Positions 1 through 11,800 of a DNA stretch of 64,000 nucleotides are shown piece after piece. The translations under genes and the position numbers were made by a program. Below the pieces are notes generated by a model that saw only the letters and a program-made list of their open reading frames with translations, made no database searches and was not told where the DNA came from. Within the stretch, counting starts at the first letter, position 1. Every line of letters begins with the position of its first letter. Source of the stretch: Gastrodia elata (Eukaryota; Streptophyta; Magnoliopsida; Asparagales; Orchidaceae); assembly GCA_016760335.1 (NCBI GenBank), contig CM028670.1, positions 41,211,746-41,275,745 on the forward strand, read 5' to 3'.

Positions 1-1382
1 TGATCCGTTCACCATCAGGGTGTAAGTACGGATCGAAGCCCTATCTAGACGGGTCCTGGGAGGCTCTGGACCTCTGGGACCTGGCTCAGTCCCGAATGCA
101 AAAGGGACGGATGGCTCGTTCGATCGATACGATCGAACGGCCGTCCTTAACCCCTCAATTGGCTTACAATTAATATGCCAAAGCTAAAGGAGAACTCAGT
201 GATCAAAATTAAAGAGGAGCTGAGCCTAAATGGCTCATTCCAAATTGGGGGTACCTGGTTTTACTGGACGAAGCTCGGCTGGAAAACAGAGGGTGATATG
301 CTGCAGCAGAGAGGCTCTTAGGGGTCCTGAGCTCCAGGAGCAACCCTCTATCAGCTGTACGCAAGGTTGGGAGAGACTGGAGGTAGCCTGGCATAGCAGC
401 AATGGCGACCGGAGGAGGAATTTGAATTTAGCTCAATTAAACAGCAAGGAGCTCCTGAGGTGAGGTCTGAGGCTATTTATAGCCTCAGGGAAGTGTTGAG
501 AGGGAGTGCTGGGGCTGGGCTCAGCTTGGCTTGACTCGAGAGCTCAGGCCAAGAAGAGCTCTCAGAGCTCCCAAAATCAGGGGTACCGGGCTGGAGAGCC
601 CGACCAGAGGCCTCATTGGAATAAGGAACCTCCAACGGCTAATGCTGTGCTGCCGGGGGAGTGGGGGACAGGCTCTGCCTGTCGGGGATTTGTTTTTTTT
701 CCTGTCGGGGATTCTGGCGAAGCGAGGAAGATGATGAACAGCGCTGGGAGCTGCGGCAGCCGTCTGATGGATCGTTTGTTGGGATGGAACGGTCCAGATC
801 CTTGGACATCTAACGGCCGATCGCGGGGCGTAGATCGTCCATTGGATTCAGATCGCTAGATCTGACGGATCACAGCGCTACTTACGGCAGATGGTGGGAT
901 ACCGTCTGATCCTTCAATCGGACCGCGGAACGGTCTAGATTGATAGATCCCGATCTAAAACGCGGGCCGCACGATCTGGCCCAAGGAATGGACGGTTCAG
1001 ATCGCGCCCACTATTTTGAAAACGCCAGATGGTATAAATGCAATTTTAAATTATATGGAGCCCTTAAGTACAATTGCACCATTTTAAATTAAATTGAATT
1101 ATTGCCCAAATGAACTCCAAATTGCACCAAACTTTCACCCTTAGCTAATTTGGGGGTGAGGAATTCAAAAATGTAATTAAATTTTAATTCTGAGATCAAA
1201 ATATTTTGGGTCTAAGCTAGGGCATCTAAACTGATCAAATTGTAATTTTTGACTTAGAGAAGTCCAATGGACTTCAAATTTTTTAGATAGGCTTATCTTA
1301 ATGTTCTAAAAAAAATAATGATGCTAGAAAAATTGAATCAATCCATATTCATTTTGCATGGTAACAACCTAGGGTTGTTACA
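1..1382 (-). repeat. 3' LTR of element 1 (partial, LTR A)
   Basis: The LTR begins on the minus strand at 1382 with TGTAACAACC directly after a polypurine tract and leaves the window at base 1. It is the counterpart of 15255-16617, with about 31 differences over roughly 480 bases compared by eye (about 6 percent). The visible part holds the U3 region and a TATA box. The plus-strand open frames at 230-463 and 506-859 recur in the other LTR only because the LTR itself is duplicated. Confidence 0.88.
474..481 (-). promoter_or_regulatory. LTR TATA box (LTR A)
   Basis: TATAAATA on the minus strand, centred in a perfect 18-bp palindrome GAGGCTATTTATAGCCTC (469-486). It lies about 0.9 kb from the LTR start. 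The same box occurs in LTR B (15731-15738), LTR C (31923-31930) and solo LTR D (30240-30247), which supports it as the retrotransposon promoter. Confidence 0.65.
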
Positions 1383-1395
1383 GACTCCCCTTCTT
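1383..1395 (-). other. polypurine tract of element 1
   Basis: AAGAAGGGGAGTC on the minus strand immediately precedes the TGTAACAACC start of the 3' LTR. This is where plus-strand DNA synthesis would be primed. Confidence 0.8.
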
Positions 1396-1440
1396 AAGAA
1401 CGATGTCGTCCTCGACATCATTTTAAGAGAAGACACTTAC

Positions 1441-2870
1441 GAGAGAATATACGAACATGAATAATACTTTTGAATTTAAAAAGTACCTGGAGTTTCAAAG
1501 AGATTGGGGTACTTCTTTCTCATATCCATCTATTTCTCCCAAGTAGATTCTTCTAAAGAGCGATTCCTCCATTGAACCTTTACCATTGGGATGGAGCGAT
1601 TCCTTAGCTGCTTTTGATCATGAGCTAAGATCTTAATCGGCTCTTCTACATAAGAGAGATCTGGTTGTAGTGATACAGCTGAAAGTTGAATTATGTGAGA
1701 TGGATCATAGAGACATCTTCGCAGAGAGGAGATATGGAAAACATTATGAACTGCAGAGAAGTCTTCAGGAAGCTTTAGTCGATATGCTGCAGAACCAATC
1801 TTTTCTAGTATCTCGAAAGGTTCGACGTAGCGAGGACTTAATTTTTCGGCTACACCAAAATGATAAACACCTTTCATTGGGCTGACCTTTAGATACACAA
1901 ACTTTCCCACATCAAGATCCAGAGCACGATGATGAGCGTCGTGATATTTACTCTGCCGATCCTGAGTAGCTTTGATTCTTTGCTGAATTAGCTGAATTTT
2001 ATGATTTGTTTCTTCAACCAATTCTGACCCATAAAGCTGAATACTACCAGTCTCAGACCATGCTAATGGCGTACTGCATTTTCTGCTGTACAAAGCTTCA
2101 TATGGTGCCATACCGATACTTGCTTGAGAACTACTATTGTATGCAAATTCTACAAGAGGAAGGTGATCCTCCCAAAAACCTCCAAAGTCCAGAATACAGA
2201 GACGAAGGAGATCTTCCATAACTTGGTTGACTCTTTCAGTTTGTCCATCTGTCTGAGGATGAAAGGTGGTACTCATAGCTAGAGTAGTCCCCAAGTCTTG
2301 ATGCACTGCTTGCCAAAACTTAGAGGTGAAATGGCTATCTCGATCAGATACGATAGATCTCGGGATTCCGTGGAGCCTGATAATTTCCTTGATATAAATT
2401 CTTGCCAATTTTTCCACAGAATCAGTTTGACGCTTAGGGATGAAATGAGCTAACTTGGTCAATCGATCAATAATGACCCAGATTGAATCCGCACCAGATC
2501 TTGCTTTAGGTAAACCCATAACAAAATCCATAGAAATGTTGAACTATTTCCATTCAGGAATTGCTAGAGGGTGAAGGAGCCCACCATGCTTTTGATGCTC
2601 GGCTTTAACTAGACAGCAAGCGTGACATTTTGCCACAAATTCTGCCACACTCTTTTTCATACCGGGCCACCAGAATGACTTCTTCAGATCTTGGTATATT
2701 TTGGTACTACCTGGATGTACTTGGTAGCCAGCGTTATGGCCTTCGACCAGAATCTCTTGATGCATGGATTTGGGAATCCATAGACGATCACCTTGGTAAA
2801 TTACGTTACCACGAAGCTCTGATGGTTGGTGAAAATGGAACACTGGACTCCATACAGATAATGACGCCAA
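1441..2870 (-). pseudogene. element 1 integrase and chromodomain-like tail
   Basis: Two same-frame open segments (2870-2544 and 2531-1530) encode integrase. The N-terminal zinc-binding part shows spaced histidines followed by CHACC. The catalytic core carries the three acidic residues in MDFVMGLP...IDRL, SDRDSHF and VMEDLL contexts, with HPQTDGQTERVNQ between the last two. After the GPY/F-like region (FHISSLRRC) comes a chromodomain-like tail with VQWRNRSLEESTWEK. A TAG stops translation right after that tail motif at about 1530; homologous residues continue beyond it. One stop also separates the two integrase parts. The product would join element cDNA to host chromatin, with the chromodomain thought to guide targeting. 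Not functional in this copy. Confidence 0.9.
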
Positions 2871-3556
2871 ATCTTTAGAGCAAAGACTACTGAGGCTAGT
2901 TCGAGATCATGAACAGGGTAGTTCTTTTCATGTGGTTTTAATTGTCGAGATACGTAGGCTATAACTCTTCCTTCCTGCATCAAAACACATCCCAAACCTA
3001 TACCGGATGCGTCAGTATAGACCTGGTAATTCAATCATTCCTTGGGTAAGGCGAGAACTAGGGTAGAAGATAGAGCATCTTTCAATGTTTGAAACGCTTT
3101 CTCACATTCCGGACTCCAAATGAAAGGTACTGCTTTCTGAGTCAGTTTGGTGAGAGGAGATGTAATTTATGAGAAATCTTTGACGAACTTTCTATAATAG
3201 CCTGCCAGTCCTAAGAAGCTTCTGATATCCATCACAGATTTTGGTTGTGACCAGTCTCGGACTGCGCTTACTTTGTTTTGATCCACTCTGATCCCTTGAG
3301 AGTCGATGACGTGACCCAAAAAGGCGATAGAATTAAGCCAGAATTCACACTTAGAATACTTAGCATAGAGTTCGTGGTTCCTGAGTTCTTCAAGTACTAT
3401 ACGAAGGTGTTTCTCATGATCGGTCTTATTCTTGGAATAAATCAGTATGTCGTCAATGAAGACGATGAAGAATTTATCCAGATATGCTTTCAACACACGC
3501 TGCATTAAGTCCATAAAAATGGATGGTGCATTCGTCAATCCAAAAGACATCACCAA
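2801..3556 (-). pseudogene. element 1 RT C-terminal half and RNase H (internally deleted)
   Basis: 3556-3167 encodes the RT palm and thumb, with the catalytic box as FIDDILIYSK, preceded by SFGLTNAPSIFMDLM. A CAA-to-TAA type stop ends it at KDFS. The same frame resumes at 3034 with RNase H (YTDASGIGLGCVL, VHDLELASVVFALK). RNase H is cut short after FTNHQSF, where the sequence runs straight into the integrase N-terminal region (RGNVIYQGDRLWI). The tether and the VADALSR region kept by element 3 near 19557 are missing, an internal deletion of a few hundred bases. Confidence 0.88.
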
Positions 3557-4494
3557 GAATTCGTAATGTCCATAACGAGTTTGAAACGTTGTTTTCTCAA
3601 TATCAGAATCCTTAACTCATAATTGATGATATCCAGATCGCAAGTCTATATTGGAGAAGACCTTTGCTCCAGATAACTGATCGAACAAATCGTCGATACG
3701 CGGCAAAGGGTATTTGTTTTTAATAGTTACTTTGTTTAACTCCCTATAATCGATGCACATTCTCATCGATCCATCTTTCTTCTTAATGAACAGCACCGGC
3801 GCTCCCCAAGGGGATGAACTTGGACGGATGAGACCCTTCTCTAATAATTCTTGAAGTTGGTTGTTTAGCTCTTGGAGTTCCTTTGGCGCCATACGGTACG
3901 GAACTTTTGACAGTGGTTGAGTTCCGGGAATTACTTCTATGGTGAACTCTACTTCTCTGTTCGGAGGAAGACCAGGCAGGTCTTCAGGGAAAACATCAGG
4001 AAATTCACAAACTACAGGGTTCTCAGAAAGAGGTATGACTTCTTTCCTTTCTCCCAACATTGTTACAAGGTACGCATTGCATCCATTCTTTACTAACCTT
4101 TCTGCCACCATAGCATTGATTAACGATGATTGGGTGCTAAGTTTTCCCACGAAAGATTTGGAGTTTCTTCCGCTACCCAAAGTTATTTTCTTCTTTTGGC
4201 AGTTAATGGACGCACCATGTTGGCTTAACCAATTCATACCTAGGATTATGTCGAAGTTGGTGATTGGCAGTAGAATTAGCTTAGCTTTGAAGTTTTGACC
4301 CTCAATAGGAATATCTAGATTGCAGTATTGTTAAGACTGCATATGAGCCCCAGAAGGTAGCCCAATACTTAATGAACTAGCTAGTTGATGTGTCTGTAGT
4401 TTAAGTGTTTTCGCCCATTCTTCCTATACGAAAGAATGACTTGCTCCTGTGTCGAATAAAACATTACAAGTTGTGTCGTTTATTGTTAATGTGC
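3557..4494 (-). pseudogene. element 1 protease and RT N-terminal half
   Basis: After the predicted intron acceptor the frame reads GTLTIND, then LFDTGASHSF, the aspartic protease active site, followed by a stop (about 4425). From 4237 to 3617 it continues with the protease tail, the PRO-RT linker (FPEDLPGLPP) and the RT fingers (IKKKDGSMRMCIDYRELN, IDLRSGYHQL). A TGA follows HQL where element 2 has CGA, consistent with CpG deamination. Downstream the same frame continues into the RT palm at 3556, so the break here is a nonsense mutation, not a frameshift. Confidence 0.88.
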
Positions 4495-4605
4495 CTATAG
4501 TTGCGATAATTTTGCGTAAGGAGAGTTTATTCAGAAATTAAAATACTGGAATGATAAGGGACAATTATTAATACCACAAGAAAAAAGAATTTATTTAAGG
4601 CGTAC
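4495..4605 (-). other. predicted intron 2 (gag/protease boundary), element 1
   Basis: 111 bases, GTACGCC... to ...CTATAG on the minus strand. Removal joins G|GC into a Gly codon and gives VSGTLTIND, matching the other two elements. Read unspliced, gag stops at once (V-S-G-T-P-stop). Predicted from sequence only. Confidence 0.65.
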
Positions 4606-5806
4606 CTGATACCACATCATTATTTTCAGGAGTAGAAGCTGGAGTAAACATATACACTCAGGCAGGTGCCGGGGGGTTTCTTTTTCTGGGTTCCTGAATC
4701 TTGGCGGTTGTATGTTGACCTTTGCATCGGTACACTTGCCCTTGAGTTCATCGTAGGAGCCGGCATTATGGCAGGAGCGGGCTCCCGCTGGTTCATGGGT
4801 TGAGCATAAAATATTTGCTTATGGCGGGAGTGGTCGATAGACACACCGTCGATGGCCTTTTTCTCCCTACACTCATAATAGCGGTGGCCCTTATGGCCAC
4901 AAGTGAAACACACACCACCGAAGTGGTAGCACTTCCCATACAGATGCTTCTTCTTACATTCAGAGTTCTGAGGTTGAGGTTGTGTAGTTTCCATGTTATA
5001 GACTCTGGCCATTTTGCGATGGCCAAAGCGCTCGTCTCGTGAGTGCGTGACTATGGTTTTTCTCTTCCGGTCCAGCTGACTCTGGAATCCTTCTTGCAGA
5101 CAGGCGGCCTCGATCAATTCTATTAGAGTTTTGAACTGCCGTGAGACTAGGTGTGCTCTAATAGAATCTCTCAGACCTTTTATGAAGCGGTGACACTTGG
5201 ATGCTTCCGATCTTACTAGATCTGGTACGAACCTTGACAGCCTCCTGAATTCTTGTTCGTAATCAGATACTGACCTACTCTCTTGCGTGAGGTGAAGAAG
5301 TTCGTCTTCTAGAATTACTTGTGCTGAGGCTGGAATGAAAGCTTCGCGAAATGCTTCCATGAACATATCCCATGGTATGTCCTCTATCTTAAAGTCTGCA
5401 AATTTGTTATTCCGTTCATTTTCCCACTAATATTCCGCTTCTTCTTGGAACAGATAGGTCACCAGACGAATTGCCTCAGAATTAGGGCATTTAATCAAGG
5501 TCAGATTCTTCTCCACTAACTTTGTCCATGTTATAGTATCCATGGGGTTCAATGCCCCGTTGAATGTAGGAGTGCGAAAACGAAGGAAATTATGTAGAAC
5601 TCCGTCGCCTGAGTTGTAAGAAGAAGGTCTGGAGGATTGTTGTTTGACAGAGAGGATGAGAGATCGTGTCTCCTGCGCTTGTTGCGAGTTACTATCAATT
5701 AAGGCCTTTATTAAATTGGCCATAAGACTCGATTCTTCAGATCCGCTTGACGATGGGATCGTCTTCTTAATAGGGGTGGGAGCAGAGGGGGAACCAGGAT
5801 TCGTAG
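4606..5806 (-). pseudogene. element 1 gag (predicted exon 2)
   Basis: Encodes the structural protein: FRTPTFNGALNPMD, FQEEAEY, IPWDMFMEAFREAFIP and LEDELLHLTQ, then a CCHC zinc knuckle (CFTCGHKGHRYYEC) that would bind the element RNA. A TAG at 5427-5429 replaces the first Trp of the EEAEYWW motif kept by element 2. A frameshift lies at the C/G run near 4670, followed by a TGA at the conserved PARVY position. The predicted exon ends at 4606 with a donor site. Confidence 0.85.
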
Positions 5807-5943
5807 CTGCAGTTATAATGCAAATTTTAGAAAATTTCATTCATTTTCAAGTTCTTTCTCATAAGAGAGGATACATGGATACATCAAAACATGTAAACAA
5901 AATAACAATAAATGACATAAGGAAATTCCTAGGATCTAGTTAC
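5807..5943 (-). other. predicted intron 1 (inside gag), element 1
   Basis: 137 bases, GTAACTAG... to ...ACTGCAG on the minus strand. Removal fuses WVEY to S-T-N-P-G-S-P-S-A in frame. The donor itself supplies the stop that ends the upstream 128-codon frame (C-N-stop). The equivalent segment of element 2 (36729-36860) has the same donor octamer and the same phase. Confidence 0.6.
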
Positions 5944-6322
5944 AATACTCTACCCAGAAGGCAGCACAAAAGTCAACATATGTGACTACGTGACCTTTCC
6001 GAGCTAATCTCCTATCGACCCAATACCACCAACGACTCACTGATCCCCTCAGTAGGATCTCTACAATCTCCAGGCAGTACTTCTCTCGACAGGCTGTCTC
6101 TCGAAGTGCCGTGGTAACACGATCCAGCCCCTCTTTGGCGAGCGTTGAAAGACTGGTGCCTCTGAACGATGAATGAACCAGGATCTTGTCCAGTACTGTG
6201 ATTCCTTGGGGTGATACTCCATCCACCGTCCTCCCGTAGATCTGACCATCTCGAAGGTCGTCTATCCAATAATCATCAAACCTCCTAAGGTAGAACAGAA
6301 ATGCTGACGACGAATATTCCAT
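5936..6322 (-). CDS. element 1 upstream gag-like ORF (predicted gag exon 1), 128 aa
   Basis: Complete frame from ATG at 6322 to TAG at 5936, starting about 280 bases after the tRNA primer site. It is collinear with the 128-aa ORF of element 2 (36350-36736) without any gap; by eye about 95 of 128 residues are identical. Its second half looks like the core of a retrotransposon gag (EIVEILLRGS..RWWYWV, then VVTYVDFCAAFWVEY), the same pattern seen again in gag exon 2. The N-terminal half (FYLRRFDDYWIDDLRD) I do not recognise. It stays open while the rest of element 1 is riddled with stops. It could be a separate small protein, the first exon of gag, or both. Confidence 0.75.
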   Translation of the reverse strand: MEYSSSAFLFYLRRFDDYWIDDLRDGQIYGRTVDGVSPQGITVLDKILVHSSFRGTSLSTLAKEGLDRVTTALRETACREKYCLEIVEILLRGSVSRWWYWVDRRLARKGHVVTYVDFCAAFWVEYCN

Positions 6323-6600
6323 TCCCTAAAATAGCTTAACCCATAAATATTTCATTCATTATTCTTTCAAAATTCGTTCAAATCCTAAGGTGTCATTTTG
6401 TGTTATCTTTTTACGTACGTTTAATTCCTAGGGTGTCAGTATCGTAGACATAATTATCCTTTCTATTTTTGAGGCAGCTTAATGAATCTTTTGTATGTTT
6501 GCTTCGCACTTCACTTAGTAATTGTGATCTTGTCCTGTCGTAGAGAACATATTATTAAGTAGATAGAAACAATCTCCTTATCTGACACTTTATAATACTT

Positions 6601-6611
6601 CTCTGATACCA
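6601..6611 (-). other. primer binding site, initiator tRNA-Met type (element 1)
   Basis: TGGTATCAGAG on the minus strand, two bases after the CTACA end of the 5' LTR. It is complementary to the 3' end of plant initiator tRNA-Met, the usual primer of plant gypsy elements. Confidence 0.9.
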
Positions 6612-6613
6612 AC

Positions 6614-8808
6614 TGTAGAGTCCCGTCCCGTCGCCGTGCGCAAAATACGAGTATAATCCATAGTTTGGCGGCGGAACAGTGCGCTACTCGGGAACTGTGG
6701 GCCATACAAGTAAAACCCATTGTCCCGAATAGGCTAAGGAGACAGAGCCATACTGAAGGCCGCTGACTCGAGCCCTAAGAGTAGGATCGAGAGCCAATAT
6801 CTAAGATAAGAATGGAATACTTATCTTAGGTATTAGACTTAGTACGTACATAAGGTGCAAGGGAGTGAAGAAGAACCCATGTACGTTATAAAATATATCA
6901 GCATTTCCAGTACGCCAATCGCATCACAATACTATGTATAGCATAATAACAGAGTGCAGAAGCTAAAAGCCAAACATCCAGAATAAATTCGTCTCAAACA
7001 GTAGCAAATATCCATCTCAGAAAAGAAAGTAAAAAATATATCCAGAGTTTTATTACAAACCATAAAAAATGCAAAAAAAAAAAAAAAAAGAGTCTAGCCA
7101 GAATACTGGGAAGAACTAGAAAGTAAAAGTAAGTGCTCAATCCCCTACAGATCCAAGTGCTCCTCTTGAGTCCCTGGGGCGTCCTCCTGACCTGCCTCCA
7201 ACAATTGCTCGGGATCTAGCAAATTGTCGGATCCCAAAAGTACCCTGTGTTAGACAATAAGTCTAACACATCGAAGCTAGCTATACAAGCTAAACTAAAC
7301 ATAACGAATATGCAAGAACGTAAAGTAAAAGTGCAGGAAAAACTGTAAAGACATCAAATAACTGAGCTGTAAGAACTAAATAAAGTAAAACTGCATCAAA
7401 GCTAAATACTGAAAGAAAATGAAAATGACAGATGCTCATAAACTAAGGTGAGAGGAATGTCAGATGCTGAGAAGGATGCTATAGGCTGCACTATATGCCA
7501 CTGAAACAATGCTCACAAATATGTCATACCACGGTATATCACAGAACTATCACTGAAAGTTTATGAGTCGTACGGTCCAATATAAGCACAATAGTTAGGA
7601 AGTCAGTATGGTGACGCAGATGCACCCTGAAATTCCCCAGTTTGTGTATTTAACATTCTGTATCTCATACTGTATCACTGATAACCATGTATCACACAGA
7701 AGGAATAATGTCAACTCATGTTTATGCTTATGCTTATGCTTATGCTTATGCCATTATATGGTATGAATGGAAAATCTTGAAATCCATGAAGAATATAGTA
7801 AGAAACAAAAATGAATCCTAAGTCTCCACTGTGCAGAATCCTGCTAAAAGAATTCTGTCTCCAAATCTCTAGATTGATATTTAGTTAAAGTTGCTTATTT
7901 ACTCAAAAATCACTGGGCATGGTGATTGTATACACATATTAAATATGCTGCAAAGATATGACACAATATTTAGTTTGATTACGCCACCCTAATAAAGCGA
8001 TCTTCATTAGGAGGCACCATCCGATGATGATTTGTATCTCAAACTAAGCATTTAGTCACTAAACTCACAATCATACTTAGCATCTTAAGGAAGGTAATTC
8101 CCCCCTTACTTAATTTTATTTAAGCCATACCTATTGAAGCGATCTTTGCTAGGAGGCATTGCCCGATGGCAACTGTCCTTCAATAAAACTAAGGAATGGG
8201 TACCCATTTAATACACTCTTAGGATTGATTGATTTATTCTAAGCGAGGTTATGTCCACCTAAGCCTGCAGGATAGCAACAAAGACAAATCTTACTTAGAG
8301 TGACTCAACCAATCCAGATTATTACTGGGGACCAGTAATATGGGTATACTATACTACACTTACCCAACAATCGTGGTTCAATCAAATCTATTTAATAGAG
8401 CAAGGATTTATCAAGACTACAAGTCTTAGACTAGTAGGTAAGTCTTATACAAGGTTTCACAAATCTAATGTGATCAGGGATCACTTAATATGGATTCTAC
8501 CACAAGGAGATGTATCACTTTTAGTGTCTTAATGGATTACTACCATGAGGAGAATTGATCAAACTCTAAGGTGAAGGGATCTTTTATACTTCTACCTCAA
8601 GGATTCATACAAGGCCTCCTACCTCATGATATATAAATTTAGGTCTTTTAGATAATTTAAGACGATCTTATGAAGAGAGCATCAAGGTCTCTTCTTTAGA
8701 TGTTGATATTAGACTATCAGGTTCTGGTTCATTGTTAGATTTAGAATGACTAGATCAGATGATGGAATCATCTGATCATACTTAGACTAAGATTATAGGG
8801 TGTAAGTC
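6614..8808 (-). repeat. 5' LTR of element 1, promoter-distal part (LTR B)
   Basis: The 3' end of the LTR (…CTCTACA) is at 6614. This segment aligns with the last 2.1 kb of LTR C (34000-36032). It contains a perfect 10-bp inverted repeat at 7246-7255/7261-7270, five CTTATG-type hexamers at 7721-7751 and an A run near 7075. It stops at 8808 because a solo LTR was inserted; the rest resumes at 13798. Together the two parts are about 5.0 kb. Confidence 0.88.
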
Positions 8809-11800
8809 TGTGGCGGCCCTGCCCCGCCGTGGTCCTGTTAACCCTTAGGTTAACATGATTACGGTGGAGGGGTCACCAAATGACAAGGTCCCCACTTAAG
8901 ATTTGATTAGTAACACATCCTAATCCAATTTAAATAAGGACCTTGCCATTCAATCCAGAAATATTATCACTAAATGATCATACATAAACTCAGAGTGCGG
9001 AAGTATATAACATAACATCCATCCAATACAGTATAAATACAACAATACAGAATAAGTAAAGTACTGAAAAAGAAAATAAAATCCTGTATTATTACAACAT
9101 TTTAATGAGCTTATAAGAACTGAAAGAAAATTCTCATCCTCACTGAAGATAGAAACCTAAGCTACAGATCCTCAGGAACGGGCTCCTCCTCCAATGGCAA
9201 ACTCTCCACTGGATCTGCTAAACCAATAAACTCAGAACCTACCATTATCAGTTTCATAATGGTAGGGCCCCAGCCAACAAAAGAAAAACTGATTAGACAA
9301 TAAGTCTAAGTACATTTTAGGGTAAGAGTTTATTTAAGTTAACTGAATATCACCATAAAAACAGAACTAAGCATAGTAGGTGCAAGAAAGCGAACAAAAG
9401 AACTGTAATAAGCTATAAACCATAGTTTATAACTAAACAAAAAGGAAGTAAACATACCTCCTCCAGGCAACTGCAACACAAACAGGTAAGTAAAAGAAGT
9501 GTAAAACTGTAAGAAAAATACAACCTAAATATGCATATGATCAAACTGATTATGCCAAGTGACATATAATACTGAGTACACTAACATCCTAAACAAGCTT
9601 AAGAACACAGTAAGTAAATCTAGCTTCCTATATAAAAACACGTGCAGGAAAGCTGTAAATAAAACAGTGCTGGAATGCAGAATATACTAGTAAAACAGTA
9701 ACTGTAAACTGAAACTATAGTAACTATATAAGTCAACTGAACTGAACATGAACTCAGCAATTCTTAGCCTGATGAGCTAAGAAATTCTGAACTGAACGCC
9801 ACTGAAACTCTTAGCCTGATGAGCTAAGACAGAACTGAATATAAGTGTACTTGAATTAGTATATCCATATCAGAATCCTGACTCTGTAGTCAGTAGGGCA
9901 AGAGTCTATCCATCCTATCACTCGGACTAGGCATGGCCAATAGACTGTCGGACATTAAACCCTCGAAAGGTTGCCGACCCCGAATGGGTTGATCGAAGAG
10001 GTATACTAATCAAGCTACACCTTACAAACCACTTGTGAAATGAACACAATGCTTTTTATGAATGTTCAAAATTGACATAAGATATTCATCAAATATCTTA
10101 CGTACATAATATATGTACAAGGTATAAGGCTCAAAAATCAAGGAATGCGAAGAATAAAAATCAAAGTGCAAGAAAACTCTATCTAAAACACAGGTGATAT
10201 CCTTTGTTGTCTACTTTATTCGTTCTATCTACTCTAAGTTACATAAGTTTCAGAATCAACAACTCTTACACATTCTGTAACTTAGAATCATGAATCCTAC
10301 TTGTTGAAGATAATTAGGACTGGCCAAGTTCTAATTATAACTTAATCAAAAGATGACTATTTGGTTAAAATGAATAAATCAGCGACCTAATTTTGTAATT
10401 TAATTCATCCCAACCTCATCTTGATTAGCCAAATCAAGATGAAAAGATTAAGAATTAGACTCCAGATGATGGGGTCTAATCACTTAATCTAAAGGTATAA
10501 CTAAGGGTCTAAGGTTTAGAACCCAAATCTCACCGATTAAGTTAAGGCAAGTCCTAATGATAAATCAATTCATTAGGATAGATCTTTATCTTAATTCTAA
10601 AGTTTAAAGATTAAATAATCATTTAATAAACTAAGAAAAATCTAGAAACTAGAAAACTCAAGGTTTCATCTAATTGAGTAACCCAATTTACTCAATAGAT
10701 GAATTCTAACTTAAGATCTATTCCTAATCTTAAGAATTAAGGCTCTTAATTACTAAGAGTATCTCTCAAGACACACATCCTAACTAATGTTATAAGACCT
10801 AAGGATGGATCTAAGAATAATTAAGGAAAGAGAACTCTTCTTAAGACTTAGGAATTTTCTTTACTGAGCAATTTCTGAGATTTTAATTAAAACCTAATTT
10901 AGACTTAAATTTGATTAATTTCAGCTATGAATCATTCTATTTACTGATTTTAGTGATTGGAAAATGAATTTAGGGTTTTAAAAGACTAAACCCTAAATTT
11001 AGGCAAAATGACCATTTTGCCCCTACTTAACGGTTCAAAAGATCAAATTTTGATCTAGGGCTTAAATTCTAAAATTTTCTTTTGGAAAGTGATTCTTACT
11101 GTATAATATAAGATTAGATAGTAACTAAGTTAATTTTGGGTGATTATTAAACCATTAGAGATCAAATTAGTGAATTTGGCTCAAAAGGGCAAATTAGTAA
11201 TTTTACTAAGTGAAAGTTAAATTTTCTTTCAGTTTAATGTTTTTTACTGCCTAGGCTTTTCATAGAACCTAAATTTGCTGAATTCTGATAAGTATTGGCC
11301 AAGTTATGGCCAATACAAGATCTAGGGTTTAAGGGTTAATTAAGGGATCCTTAATTATAGGTCAAAAATCCTAACTTTGCCAATTAGTATCCAAATTAAG
11401 TAAAAATCAGTGACTATGTATTACAAATAGCTCACTGATCATAATGATATGTGGTAGGCTCAATTTGGACCTATTTTGACTAAGTTAAGACCTAATTAGG
11501 GTTTAGGATGATTAGTCAGTGATTAACAAAATTAATCACTCAAAAACTATTCCAACCTTATAGATTGATTCTAAATGGATCTAGGAGTCCTCTAAAATTT
11601 AAATCTCTCAATTTGAGATACTAAATTTGCTAAAATTCACTAATCAAGGTTTAGAGCAATTAAGAGTGATTAGCAAATCTAACCGTTAGATCTAAAATAT
11701 TTTTACATATTATTGAAAATTAAGTTCTTCTAATCTAAATGGACCTATGGATCATCAAATTTGGAGCTCAATTGACCAAGTTATGGTCAATTGAAGTTCT

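Noticed and set aside
230..859. Plus-strand open frames, conserved again at 15502-16118
   Set aside because: They lie antisense in duplicated LTR sequence. Conservation is explained by the LTR pair, and no domain is visible.
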